The position numbers and the translations under genes were made by a program. Under the pieces are notes generated by a model, which worked only from the letters and a program-made list of their open reading frames with translations, did not search any database and was not told where the DNA came from. Below are positions 1 through 6,004 of a DNA stretch of 6,285 nucleotides, piece after piece. The first letter of the stretch is position 1, and each line of letters starts with the position of its first letter. Origin of the DNA: an uncultured Lachnospiraceae bacterium (GTDB lineage Bacteria; Bacillota; Clostridia; Lachnospirales; Lachnospiraceae); the NCBI GenBank assembly GCA_946538445.1, contig CAMNGO010000121.1, forward strand, positions 1-6,285, written 5' to 3'.

Positions 1-644
1 ACAGAGACTGTGATCTGTTCCACGATTTCCGGATCTTCATCCGTACCTTCACCTGCCTGGGTCTCGGTAGTCGCAGTGGTATCAGCAGGTTCATTTCCAC
101 TGACCTCAGTGTCGTCAGCTCCCAGTTCATTTCCCGGAGTGGCAGTCTGGGTCTGGGTGGATTCTGTGGACTCCTCTGTCTCCGTATCATTTTCCGGTGC
201 CTGATTGACCACCGGTATACTTTCTCCGTAAACAACCGTATACTTCTTCTCCACCTGGACAAACTCCGGCGGAGTCTCATCGATGACCGTCACGATGACC
301 TTGGTGCTGGTCTTATTTTTGAAGTCATCTCTTCCGGTGATCTTGATGGTGTATTCCCCGACTTTTGGAAATGTGAATGAAGTACCGTCCTGTGACACTT
401 CCACCTCTTCGGGAGAAACGCTGTCAAATGTAAGGGCAACTTTCTTGCTCCGGTTATCATTTGCCTCCACCAGGTCATCGATCTTCAGCTTCCCTCCGTA
501 TTCCACGGTCTGATCCACCGGGATCACTTCCGGCGGTTTGCGGTCCCAGAAGAAAAAGAGAAATACTCCCCCCGCTATGAACAGGGCCAGCAAAACCAGA
601 ATCACTTTTAATGCAACAGAACCATTCTTCTTTTTCACAGCCAT
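1..644 (-). CDS. Membrane-anchored Ig-like surface protein, 3' end cut by the window edge
   Basis: Reading the minus strand from the ATG at 644 gives an open frame to the window edge: 214 codons with no stop. The start is supported by AGGAG at 657-653, 8 nt upstream. Residues 1-10 are basic (MAVKKKNGSV). Residues 11-32 form a very hydrophobic helix with no lipobox cysteine, so this is a signal anchor or uncleaved export signal. Residues about 37-123 resemble a bacterial Ig-like/DUF5011-type beta domain, with 'VEYGGKLKIDDLV', a 'GEYTIKITGRDDFKNKT' strand pair and the closing 'VTVIDETPPEF'. A second such domain seems to begin near 124, followed by a Thr/Glu/Ser-rich acidic linker (about 148-208), as in wall-spanning proteins. 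The role is probably extracytoplasmic, but substrate or partner is unknown. It has its own promoter and is probably not part of the upstream helicase operon. The family call is from pattern only. Confidence 0.8.
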   Translation of the reverse strand, partial: MAVKKKNGSVALKVILVLLALFIAGGVFLFFFWDRKPPEVIPVDQTVEYGGKLKIDDLVEANDNRSKKVALTFDSVSPEEVEVSQDGTSFTFPKVGEYTIKITGRDDFKNKTSTKVIVTVIDETPPEFVQVEKKYTVVYGESIPVVNQAPENDTETEESTESTQTQTATPGNELGADDTEVSGNEPADTTATTETQAGEGTDEDPEIVEQITVS

Positions 645-652
645 ATTCTTTA

Positions 653-657
653 CTCCT
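653..657 (-). promoter_or_regulatory. Ribosome binding site of the surface protein gene
   Basis: AGGAG on the minus strand lies 8 nt before the ATG at 644. It selects this start over an upstream ATG in another frame (675), which would encode an unrelated short Cys-rich peptide with no membrane segment. Confidence 0.7.
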
Positions 658-730
658 ATCCGTCCCCTCCGCCATGGTCCGGCTTCAGGGCGACGTGTTT
701 TCTCGAAATCAACCTATATAAATCAAATAA

Positions 731-759
731 ATAATACGATATCAGGAACAAAAGGTCAA
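731..759 (-). promoter_or_regulatory. Sigma-A-type promoter of the surface protein gene
   Basis: On the minus strand TTGACC (759-754) is followed after exactly 17 nt by TATTAT (736-731). These match the -35 and -10 consensus at 5 of 6 positions each. The -35 box overlaps the TGA stop of the helicase gene. Transcription would begin near 724, giving a leader of about 80 nt before the ATG at 644. I see no clear riboswitch or terminator in that leader. No convincing intrinsic terminator follows the helicase, so some read-through from the operon into this gene is possible. Confidence 0.7.
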
Positions 760-2945
760 ACGCTATTCATTCCTGCCATTAACCTTCTGGCACCTTCCAG
801 GTCCAGGAGGTCCTCCAGGATCTCCTTGGCCCTTATATGGTCCGGCAGGAGATTGAAATATTTTCCATGGTATTTCATGCTTCTGGCGGCATAGGCGTTA
901 TCGATCAGAACCTCTTCTCCGGCCAGGGTCCGGCAGATGCCAAGCAGATGGCCCGGACTTTCCCCCTTCAGGCGGATCCCGAACAATATTTCCCTGCAAT
1001 AGATTTCCTCACAGCGCAGATCATGGGCCCGGAGGATGTGATAAAGGGTGGTGATGGTGCGGGTTCCTGCCACCGGAAACCAGAGCAGGTCCCCGGTGTT
1101 CCGGTCCATATGCAATCCTTCCTTGATACCGTAGCGGACCGCCTTCTCCCGCAGGGTTTCGATCACGCCCTTTGCCTCCTCATCCACATAGGCATATTCG
1201 CTCTCATCCGACAGGATATGATGGATCTTCTCCATAACCTGGAAATCCGTCTCCATGCTGCCGTAGCCGGCAAAGGGGATGCTGGCTTCCTCCTCCTCGG
1301 AGATGTGGGTCTCCACCACTTCGATCCGCTGGCTGTCCATGTGGCACTCTTTTACCTCCCAGCTTCTCCCTGCCAGGTAGAATACATTTCCCGGCCGGTA
1401 GGCCCGCTCCACCATGCCGATCTCCACCCCGTTGTGGTAGACGGACATGGCGACTTCTGCATCAAATACTGCGTAGAAATTAAGATTATCCACGATTTCT
1501 TCCCCGCGGTCCGAAAGGCCCAGGGCGGCATCCTCATACTGGGTCAGCACATCAAGGTCGATGAGGTGAACCAGGATATCCCGCAGCTGTTCCTGGCTGA
1601 TATGCTTAAACACCGCCATCTCCAGCACATAGGCAGCCAGCTGATGGGGCTGCAGACAACCCTTCTCGCAGATCAGGGACAGGATGGTGTGCAGCAGAAA
1701 ACGGAAGGGATACCGGGGCATCCGGCTTTCTTCCATGTGCTGACTCCGAAAATAGAGCTCGATCATGGCGATGGAACGGACCACGGAAAGGTCCAGTTTC
1801 TTCAAATCCCCTTTATCCTCCCGGTGCCTCAGCTGAAATGATATGGCAGACCGTCCGGTTCTCCTCCCGCTTCTCCCCAGCCGCTGAACCATACTGGATA
1901 TAGAAGGCGGATCCGTCGCCTGGATCACCTGATCCAGATCACCGATATCGATCCCCAGCTCCAGAGTCAGGGTGGTGCCGGTCAGGATCGGTCCGGACTC
2001 CTGCTTCATGATCTTCTCCGTCTCCTCCCGGCTGCCTTTGGAAATGCTTCCGTGATGGACATAATAGATATCCGGCAGATGATAGGCCAGAGCCATCTCC
2101 CGGACTCCCGAGATGATCTTCTCACACTGCATCCTGGAATGGGTGAAGAGCAGACTTCTCTTCCCCTTGGTATGTTTCAATATTTTCTTAAAATAACGCT
2201 CCGGGTATTCCACCTTCCCGATCCTGGTGGCGGTCACCGAGCAGGTCACATGATGGTTCCCGGCTTTATAGAACAGCACCTTGCCTTCATAAGGGCTCCC
2301 GGTATTCAGAAAAGCAACCGCGGTCTCCGGGTTCTGTATGGTGGCAGAAAGGCCGATCCGGACAGGCCGGCAGCCTGCCAGCCGCTGGATCCGCTCCAGA
2401 AGCGCCAGCAGCTGAATCCCCCTCTGGTCATTGATGAAGAAATGAATCTCATCGATCACCACGAAGGCCAGATTCTCAAACAAGGGCCGGATCCGCTCCG
2501 CATGGCAGCAGAACATCGCCTCCAGGGACTCCGGCGTCATCTGCAGGATCCCCCTGGGATCCTCCATCAGCTTCTCCTTCCGGTAGACAGAAGAATCCCC
2601 GTGCCATTTGGTGATGGCAATCTCCTGCCCCCGCAGCATATCCTCGATCCGGATAAACTGGTCATTGATCAATGCCTTCAGAGGACTGATATAGAGAATG
2701 CCGATACCGGATGTATCCTCCTGACTGATCCTGCTGATGGCAGGCAGAAAAGCCGCCTCCGTCTTCCCCTGAGCCGTCCCGGCCATAAGCAGAAGATTGT
2801 GGTCCATCTCCTGCAAGGCCTCAATCGAAGCGATCTGCAAAGGGTTCAGATGCTCCCACTTCTTCTCATAGATGTAATCCTGTATAAAACCCGCAAGGCT
2901 GTCATACGCCTCTTGCTCTGTCATAGCTTGTTCTGTCATAGCCAT
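756..2945 (-). CDS. Lhr/BrxHI-like DEAD/DEAH superfamily 2 helicase
   Basis: A 729-residue ATP-dependent nucleic-acid helicase. RecA domain 1 carries a Q-motif-like 'NPLQ' (34-37), motif I 'AGTAQGKT' (55-62; K61 and T62 bind ATP), Ia 'SPLKAL' (87-92), Ib 'TPES' (137-140), motif II 'DEIH' (165-168) and motif III 'SAT' (200-202). Domain 2 carries IV 'LLFTHSR' (265-271), V within 'TGTTLTLELGIDIGD' (322-336) and VI 'QRLGRSGRR' (354-362). A winged-helix-like segment (about 405-485) and a beta-barrel-like segment 'FYAVFDAEVAMSVYHNGVEIG' region (490-548, with 'LAGRSWEV') follow, as in Lhr-type helicases. BrxHI, the BREX-associated Lhr-like helicase, is the closest named family I can suggest. It is the last gene of a three-gene operon after the BrxD-like ATPase. 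The frame stays open upstream to a GTG at 3008, but that extension only translates a palindromic repeat; the ATG at 2945 has AGAGGA 7 nt before it. Motif I is unusual in having AGTAQGKT rather than the more common PTGSGKT. All catalytic motifs are intact. Confidence 0.9.
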   Translation of the reverse strand: MAMTEQAMTEQEAYDSLAGFIQDYIYEKKWEHLNPLQIASIEALQEMDHNLLLMAGTAQGKTEAAFLPAISRISQEDTSGIGILYISPLKALINDQFIRIEDMLRGQEIAITKWHGDSSVYRKEKLMEDPRGILQMTPESLEAMFCCHAERIRPLFENLAFVVIDEIHFFINDQRGIQLLALLERIQRLAGCRPVRIGLSATIQNPETAVAFLNTGSPYEGKVLFYKAGNHHVTCSVTATRIGKVEYPERYFKKILKHTKGKRSLLFTHSRMQCEKIISGVREMALAYHLPDIYYVHHGSISKGSREETEKIMKQESGPILTGTTLTLELGIDIGDLDQVIQATDPPSISSMVQRLGRSGRRTGRSAISFQLRHREDKGDLKKLDLSVVRSIAMIELYFRSQHMEESRMPRYPFRFLLHTILSLICEKGCLQPHQLAAYVLEMAVFKHISQEQLRDILVHLIDLDVLTQYEDAALGLSDRGEEIVDNLNFYAVFDAEVAMSVYHNGVEIGMVERAYRPGNVFYLAGRSWEVKECHMDSQRIEVVETHISEEEEASIPFAGYGSMETDFQVMEKIHHILSDESEYAYVDEEAKGVIETLREKAVRYGIKEGLHMDRNTGDLLWFPVAGTRTITTLYHILRAHDLRCEEIYCREILFGIRLKGESPGHLLGICRTLAGEEVLIDNAYAARSMKYHGKYFNLLPDHIRAKEILEDLLDLEGARRLMAGMNSV

Positions 2946-2952
2946 AGTAATA

Positions 2953-2958
2953 TCCTCT
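2953..2958 (-). promoter_or_regulatory. Ribosome binding site deciding the helicase start
   Basis: AGAGGA on the minus strand lies 7 nt upstream of the ATG at 2945. The alternatives are weaker. The GTG at 3008 overlaps the ATPase stop (TAGTG) and would add 21 residues read from a palindrome. ATG codons at 2939 and 2924 lie further from the site, inside a small duplication. Confidence 0.65.
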
Positions 2959-2968
2959 GTAGGGGTGT

Positions 2969-3002
2969 AGGGGGTCAGACCCCTTTTGGGGTCTGACCCC
3001 CT
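2969..3002 (-). repeat. Paired GGGGTC(T/A)GACCCC palindromes forming a hairpin between ATPase and helicase genes
   Basis: Two palindrome cores (2971-2983 and 2988-3000) face each other across a 4-nt TTTT spacer and make a perfect 15-bp inverted repeat (2969-2983 with 2988-3002). In the operon mRNA this would be a very stable hairpin. It sits 5 nt after the ATPase stop codon and about 10 nt before the helicase ribosome binding site. On the mRNA strand the loop is AAAA and no U-run follows, so it does not look like an intrinsic terminator. It could uncouple translation of the two genes or protect mRNA ends. Confidence 0.9.
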
Positions 3003-3007
3003 GTACA

Positions 3008-4411
3008 CTATAACGTAAATCCCTCATAACGAAGAGTTTCTTCTTCCTCCAGGTCGTCCAGGTCTTCCTGGCCGATCATGGATGGTGTGGTCTCCAGGCC
3101 GGTTCCTTTGTAGAGGAAGTCTTCCATGGAGTCTTCCTGACGTTTCTCTGCCTTCAGGTTAAGAATGGTCAGGAAATCCCTTAGGAATTCCCTCGGTGTC
3201 AGGTGGTTGACGGCACCAATCCTGCGGTATTCATAATCCACAAACTGGATTCTTTCTTCTTCGGTAAAGTAAAATTCTTTGTCACGGAGCATGGCATGTA
3301 GGGATTCCACCCGCTCCAGCAATACGGCGAACTCTTCCGGAGTCAGCATGGACAGCTTGATGATGGGGGTTCCCAGGATCTCATCCCCCTGGAGGGAGGA
3401 TACATTCAGCCGGCTTTTCAGCGCTTCATAGGAGAAGATGCCCCTCCTGCTGTCATGGATGGAGGAAGGAATTCCGCACAGGACGATTCCCATGTTCCTG
3501 GCTCCGTTGCCGTAACAGTCATTATACATGGAGAGCAAGCGTTCAAAGTTATGCTCCCTGGTGGTGGAATTCACGATATTTCTGGTAATCTGGGTCAGTT
3601 CGTCCAGGATGACATATAGCCCGGTATATCCGATTTCTTTGAAAAAGATTGCCCAGATCTTCAGGTAGGAGAACCAGTTCTCATCCTCGATCACAACTGA
3701 GATGCCGCAGGCTTTCCTGGAGGCAGTCTTGTTGGCATATTCCCCGCGGAACCAGCGCAGAAGATTATCTTTGCGGTCTGAATCTTCCTTGCGGTATGCT
3801 TCCACATAGGCCGTGAGAGCTTCGTAGAAGTCATAGCCATGGGGCAGCTGCTGGATCTCTTTTTTCACCATGTCCGGCCATGCCCGGCCAGGATTTTGCT
3901 GATCCGAATACCCATTCGATACATCTTTTGGGGTCTGACCCCCTTCGGAATCTTCATTTGGGGTCTGACCCCCAGGCGGGGTCTGACCCCCTTTGAGTCC
4001 TTCTTCGATTGCTGTCAATTTTTCAATGTATTTTTCCAGGACATGCTCCAGAGCGTTTCCATTGGGATAGCTTCTGGAGGACAGGCGGGACATTAGCACC
4101 CGGTAGGTTTCCAGTCCTTCTTTTTTCGATCCGCACAGTTTGCGTTCGGCTGCCAGCTCGCAGTCCATTACCAGAAACTCACGTAAAAGGGCTTCATTTT
4201 TGATGAGCTGCGCCATAAAGCTCTTTCCGGTTCCGTAAGCTCCTTCCAGAAGCCGGAAGGTGGAATAACCCTGAGCGATGCGATCCATGTCTCTGGTGAT
4301 CACTTCCACTTCTTCTTTTCGTCCCACAGCGATATATGGCAATCCGTTCTCCGGGACCATTCCGCCCTCCAGGGCATGTAAAATACTTTCCGCAACCTTT
4401 TTATCTGTCAT
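3008..4411 (-). CDS. BrxD-like (DUF2791-type) P-loop ATPase with in-frame palindromic inserts
   Basis: A 467-residue cytoplasmic AAA+/STAND-like ATPase. The Walker A motif is 'GAYGTGKS' (57-64) and the Walker B motif is 'GLYVILDELTQ' (264-274, D270 and E271). Downstream blocks 'GIVLCGIPSSIHDSRRG' (309-323), 'SYEALKSRL' (327-335), 'LTPEEFAVLL' (356-365) and 'HLTPREFLRDFLTILN' (403-418) match what I recall of the BREX ATP-binding protein BrxD family (DUF2791). BrxD occurs with the helicase BrxHI in BREX type 2 loci, and an Lhr-like helicase is the next gene here. The ATG at 4411 overlaps the TGA of the TerB-N-like gene (ATGA), and GAGGGGAG lies just upstream, so translation is likely coupled. 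Residues about 140-175 form a low-complexity Gly/Pro/Asn/Asp-rich linker containing GGQTP three times (141-145, 147-151, 157-161). These come from three copies of a palindromic DNA repeat. The linker lies between the N-terminal helical part and the Walker B half, so the ATPase may well remain functional. Confidence 0.88.
   Translation of the reverse strand: MTDKKVAESILHALEGGMVPENGLPYIAVGRKEEVEVITRDMDRIAQGYSTFRLLEGAYGTGKSFMAQLIKNEALLREFLVMDCELAAERKLCGSKKEGLETYRVLMSRLSSRSYPNGNALEHVLEKYIEKLTAIEEGLKGGQTPPGGQTPNEDSEGGQTPKDVSNGYSDQQNPGRAWPDMVKKEIQQLPHGYDFYEALTAYVEAYRKEDSDRKDNLLRWFRGEYANKTASRKACGISVVIEDENWFSYLKIWAIFFKEIGYTGLYVILDELTQITRNIVNSTTREHNFERLLSMYNDCYGNGARNMGIVLCGIPSSIHDSRRGIFSYEALKSRLNVSSLQGDEILGTPIIKLSMLTPEEFAVLLERVESLHAMLRDKEFYFTEEERIQFVDYEYRRIGAVNHLTPREFLRDFLTILNLKAEKRQEDSMEDFLYKGTGLETTPSMIGQEDLDDLEEEETLRYEGFTL
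3930..3991 (-). repeat. Three direct palindromic repeats inside the ATPase coding sequence
   Basis: Cores at 3930-3942, 3960-3972 and 3978-3990 read GGGGTCTGACCCC on the plus strand, each followed by an additional C. Copy-to-copy distances are 30 and 18 bp, both multiples of three. All three are therefore read in the same frame on the minus strand and each encodes Gly-Gly-Gln-Thr-Pro. The cores are identical to those in the junction hairpin and the upstream inverted repeat. Confidence 0.93.
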
Positions 4412-5769
4412 AGATCTCCCCTCTTTCCATCATATCCGATCTTCCCTTCATGCAGCATACCGGACATGCTGTCCATTTCCTTTTTCACCTGCTGCAGACG
4501 GTCCCTGTCGATCTTGCTTGTGGACACTTGTTCGTGGTCCATATCGTAGATCTGCTTCTTCTCCTGCTCCTTGATCTCTTCCCGTCTTCTGCGGCTATCC
4601 TCCGCCCGTTTTCTGGTCTGAGTGCGTTTCTTTTCCTCTTGTTCCTTCTCTATTCTCTGAAGAATCTCCGGGTGGCAATCCAGATAGGCAGCCACACCCT
4701 TTCCGATGGCTTTCTCAAAGCCTTCATTCTGGAGCATGGCCTTCATCCCCCGGATATTCCTTGGAATATCGTCATTTCTTCGGTAATTCTTCTTCAGGAT
4801 CCTCGCTGCGGACCTGGCCCGTTTCGGCCCCCGCAGGTGTTCTCTCATAAATGACTCGGCGTAAACATAGATGATATAGAGAAAGTCCCCGGAACTGTCA
4901 TATAGATTCCAGGTCTGACGATACCATCTGTCCGATCTGCCGTACCCTTTCTCTTTCAGATAGAGCAGACCATCCCCGAAGGGGATCCGGTCAGCACTTT
5001 GCCCCTGGATGCCTTTCACCGGAAGAAGTGACAGATAGGTTCTCTCTTCCTTCCCGGCAGTGGCGATGTCCCGGAAAGAAATCCCGTGCTCCGACCGGCT
5101 GCCCTGGAATCTGGCGTCCAGCTCATAAAAGACATCCGGCATGGCATTCCAGGCATGGAGGCTGAACTCTTTCTCCCCGGACAATTCATTTTCTTTCAGG
5201 AGACGGGCATTACTCTTCACATATATGGATGCCCCGTCAAAGATCCCGCTGCGGATCTCCTGCCACAGGTCCCGGTAAGGCAGCAGGCCTCTGGCCCTGC
5301 GGTACTCTTTCATCTGAACCGCACAGTCAGGATGGGCGATGAGAAAGGAATCGCACAGATTCATAAAATACTCCCGGTTATCCGCCACCAGGTGCAGCTG
5401 GTCACGAAAACGGAACATCCCCCGCAGAGCACCGGCGGTGTCTTCCTGGTAGAGCAGGTTGGCCATCTCCAGCAGATACAGGTTCCCGTAATGAAGGTGT
5501 TTCCTCTCACACTCCTCATCCCGGAACCAGGGGATCAGCGTAAAATAGCAGCCGATCTGTTCATCCGTGAGCTGGTCGGGAAAATGAACTGTCTTATTTA
5601 AAGGAACGAATCCCCTCTCCGGAAATGAAGTGGCATAGATATCCCTCAGATACTGTACTTCCTCCTGAAAGATCAGCCCCTCATCCGGGGCAAAATTATA
5701 GAAAAACGCCCCTCTTCTCTTATTCTTTTCCCTTTCCACATATTTTCTGAAATCATTCATCGTCTTCAT
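4408..5769 (-). CDS. TerB-N-like domain protein with C-terminal coiled coil; first gene of the operon
   Basis: A 453-residue protein with no signal peptide or membrane segment. I chose the ATG at 5769 because AAGGGGG lies 7 nt upstream. An open frame extends to a TTG at 5856, but it would run through the promoter -10 box. Residues about 60-130 resemble the TerB-N domain, with 'QLTDEQIGCYFTLIPWFRD' (66-84) followed by 'YGNLYLLEMANLLY' (94-107), in the pattern LT-x-EQ-x-x-Y, W-x-R, Y-x-x-L-x-x-E-x-x-N. The middle third (about 180-340) is not recognised. Residues 372-405 are a highly charged Lys/Arg/Glu coiled coil. The final segment 'SKIDRDRLQQVKKEMDSMSGML' region (418-439) resembles only the start of a TerB-C domain; the rest of that domain is absent. 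TerB-N proteins have been predicted to act in Ter-type stress or defence systems with helicases and ATPases. A sensor or scaffold role here is inference. The family call is by eye and less certain than for its neighbours. Confidence 0.72.
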   Translation of the reverse strand: MKTMNDFRKYVEREKNKRRGAFFYNFAPDEGLIFQEEVQYLRDIYATSFPERGFVPLNKTVHFPDQLTDEQIGCYFTLIPWFRDEECERKHLHYGNLYLLEMANLLYQEDTAGALRGMFRFRDQLHLVADNREYFMNLCDSFLIAHPDCAVQMKEYRRARGLLPYRDLWQEIRSGIFDGASIYVKSNARLLKENELSGEKEFSLHAWNAMPDVFYELDARFQGSRSEHGISFRDIATAGKEERTYLSLLPVKGIQGQSADRIPFGDGLLYLKEKGYGRSDRWYRQTWNLYDSSGDFLYIIYVYAESFMREHLRGPKRARSAARILKKNYRRNDDIPRNIRGMKAMLQNEGFEKAIGKGVAAYLDCHPEILQRIEKEQEEKKRTQTRKRAEDSRRRREEIKEQEKKQIYDMDHEQVSTSKIDRDRLQQVKKEMDSMSGMLHEGKIGYDGKRGDL

Positions 5770-5776
5770 CCGGCTT

Positions 5777-5783
5777 CCCCCTT
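5777..5783 (-). promoter_or_regulatory. Ribosome binding site of the TerB-N-like gene
   Basis: AAGGGGG on the minus strand ends 7 nt before the ATG at 5769. The in-frame ATG at 5793 has AGGGG directly abutting it, which is too close. The TTG at 5856 lies upstream of the promoter -10 box. This site therefore decides the start. Confidence 0.65.
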
Positions 5784-5812
5784 CCAAAGACATCCCCTGT
5801 CGTCTTAACCAT

Positions 5813-5841
5813 ATTATAACATGACAGGAAAATGAAATCAG
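5813..5841 (-). promoter_or_regulatory. Promoter of the TerB-N/ATPase/helicase operon
   Basis: On the minus strand there is a perfect TATAAT (5818-5813) with an extended -10 TG two bases before it (TGTTATAAT). A weak -35, CTGATT, lies 17 nt upstream (5841-5836). Transcription would start near 5806, giving a leader of about 37 nt before the ATG at 5769. The inverted repeat at 5879-5937 lies about 40 bp upstream of the -35, a plausible position for an operator or insulator but outside the core promoter. Confidence 0.65.
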
Positions 5842-5850
5842 TATATTTGT

Positions 5851-5878
5851 TTGCAAAACAGTTTGAAATGCATATAAT
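5851..5878 (+). promoter_or_regulatory. Possible divergent plus-strand promoter
   Basis: TTGCAA (5851-5856), 16 nt, then a perfect TATAAT (5873-5878) on the plus strand. Its transcript would start near 5885 inside the large inverted repeat. No plus-strand gene follows before the terminator-like hairpin at 5949-5987. The region is AT-rich, so this may be chance. Confidence 0.25.
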
Positions 5879-5937
5879 CAGGAGGGGGGGTCAGACCCCA
5901 TTACAAAACATGTAATGGGGTCTGACCCCCCCTCCTG
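5879..5937. repeat. Perfect 27-bp inverted repeat carrying two GGGGTC(T/A)GACCCC palindromes
   Basis: The left arm 5879-5905 is the exact reverse complement of the right arm 5911-5937, with a 5-nt loop (AAACA, 5906-5910). Each arm contains one palindrome core (5887-5899 and 5917-5929), flanked outside by a G-run/C-run with AGGA and inside by ATTACA/TGTAAT. It lies between the terminator of the upstream gene and the operon promoter, only 2 bp from the terminator U-tract. It has no T-run of its own on either strand, so it is unlikely to be a simple terminator. Confidence 0.95.
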
Positions 5938-5939
5938 CT

Positions 5940-5987
5940 AAAGTAAAAGGCAGGCGGTTGACCTATCTTTGTCATCCCGCACTGCCC
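5940..5987 (-). terminator. Intrinsic terminator of the Lys/Ala-rich repeat protein gene
   Basis: On the minus strand, 18 nt after the stop codons, GGCAG-T-GCGG (5986-5977) pairs with CCGC-CTGCC (5957-5949) around a one-base bulge, and an inner TGAC/GTCA stem (5974-5971 with 5962-5959) tightens the loop. TTTTACTTT (5948-5940) follows directly. On the plus strand the same stem is followed by CGTTTT, so it may also work weakly in the other direction. Confidence 0.8.
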
Positions 5988-6004
5988 GTTTTGGTTGGTT
6001 CTTA

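Noticed and set aside
475..675. 66-codon minus-strand frame starting upstream of the surface protein
   Set aside because: It overlaps the surface protein gene in another frame. The surface protein has the better-placed AGGAG, a clear membrane anchor and an open frame to the window edge.
645..724. Riboswitch in the surface protein leader
   Set aside because: The roughly 80-nt leader shows no riboswitch core I recognise and no terminator/antiterminator pair.
837..1841. 334-codon plus-strand open frame
   Set aside because: It lies entirely antisense to the helicase, whose motifs and domains are clear. The translation has no recognisable domain and low-plausibility composition (many His, Gln, Pro).
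2052..2996. 314-codon plus-strand open frame
   Set aside because: Antisense to helicase motifs I to IV and running into the palindromic hairpin. It is Pro/His/Gln-rich with no domain pattern.
2969..3002. Intrinsic terminator between ATPase and helicase
   Set aside because: The hairpin is strong, but no U-run follows it on the transcribed strand; the sequence downstream is UACACCCCUACAG, leading to the helicase ribosome binding site.
3930..3991. CRISPR array
   Set aside because: Only three short direct repeats at 30 and 18 bp spacing, within a coding frame. The unit also occurs as inverted pairs elsewhere, and spacers are too short and unequal.
5086..5601. 171-codon plus-strand open frame
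   Set aside because: Antisense shadow of the TerB-N-like gene with no convincing ribosome binding site or domain.
756..5769. Complete BREX type 2 locus
   Set aside because: Only BrxD-like and BrxHI-like genes are present. There is no PglX methyltransferase, PglZ phosphatase or other Pgl/Brx gene, and the operon boundaries leave no room for them in the window.
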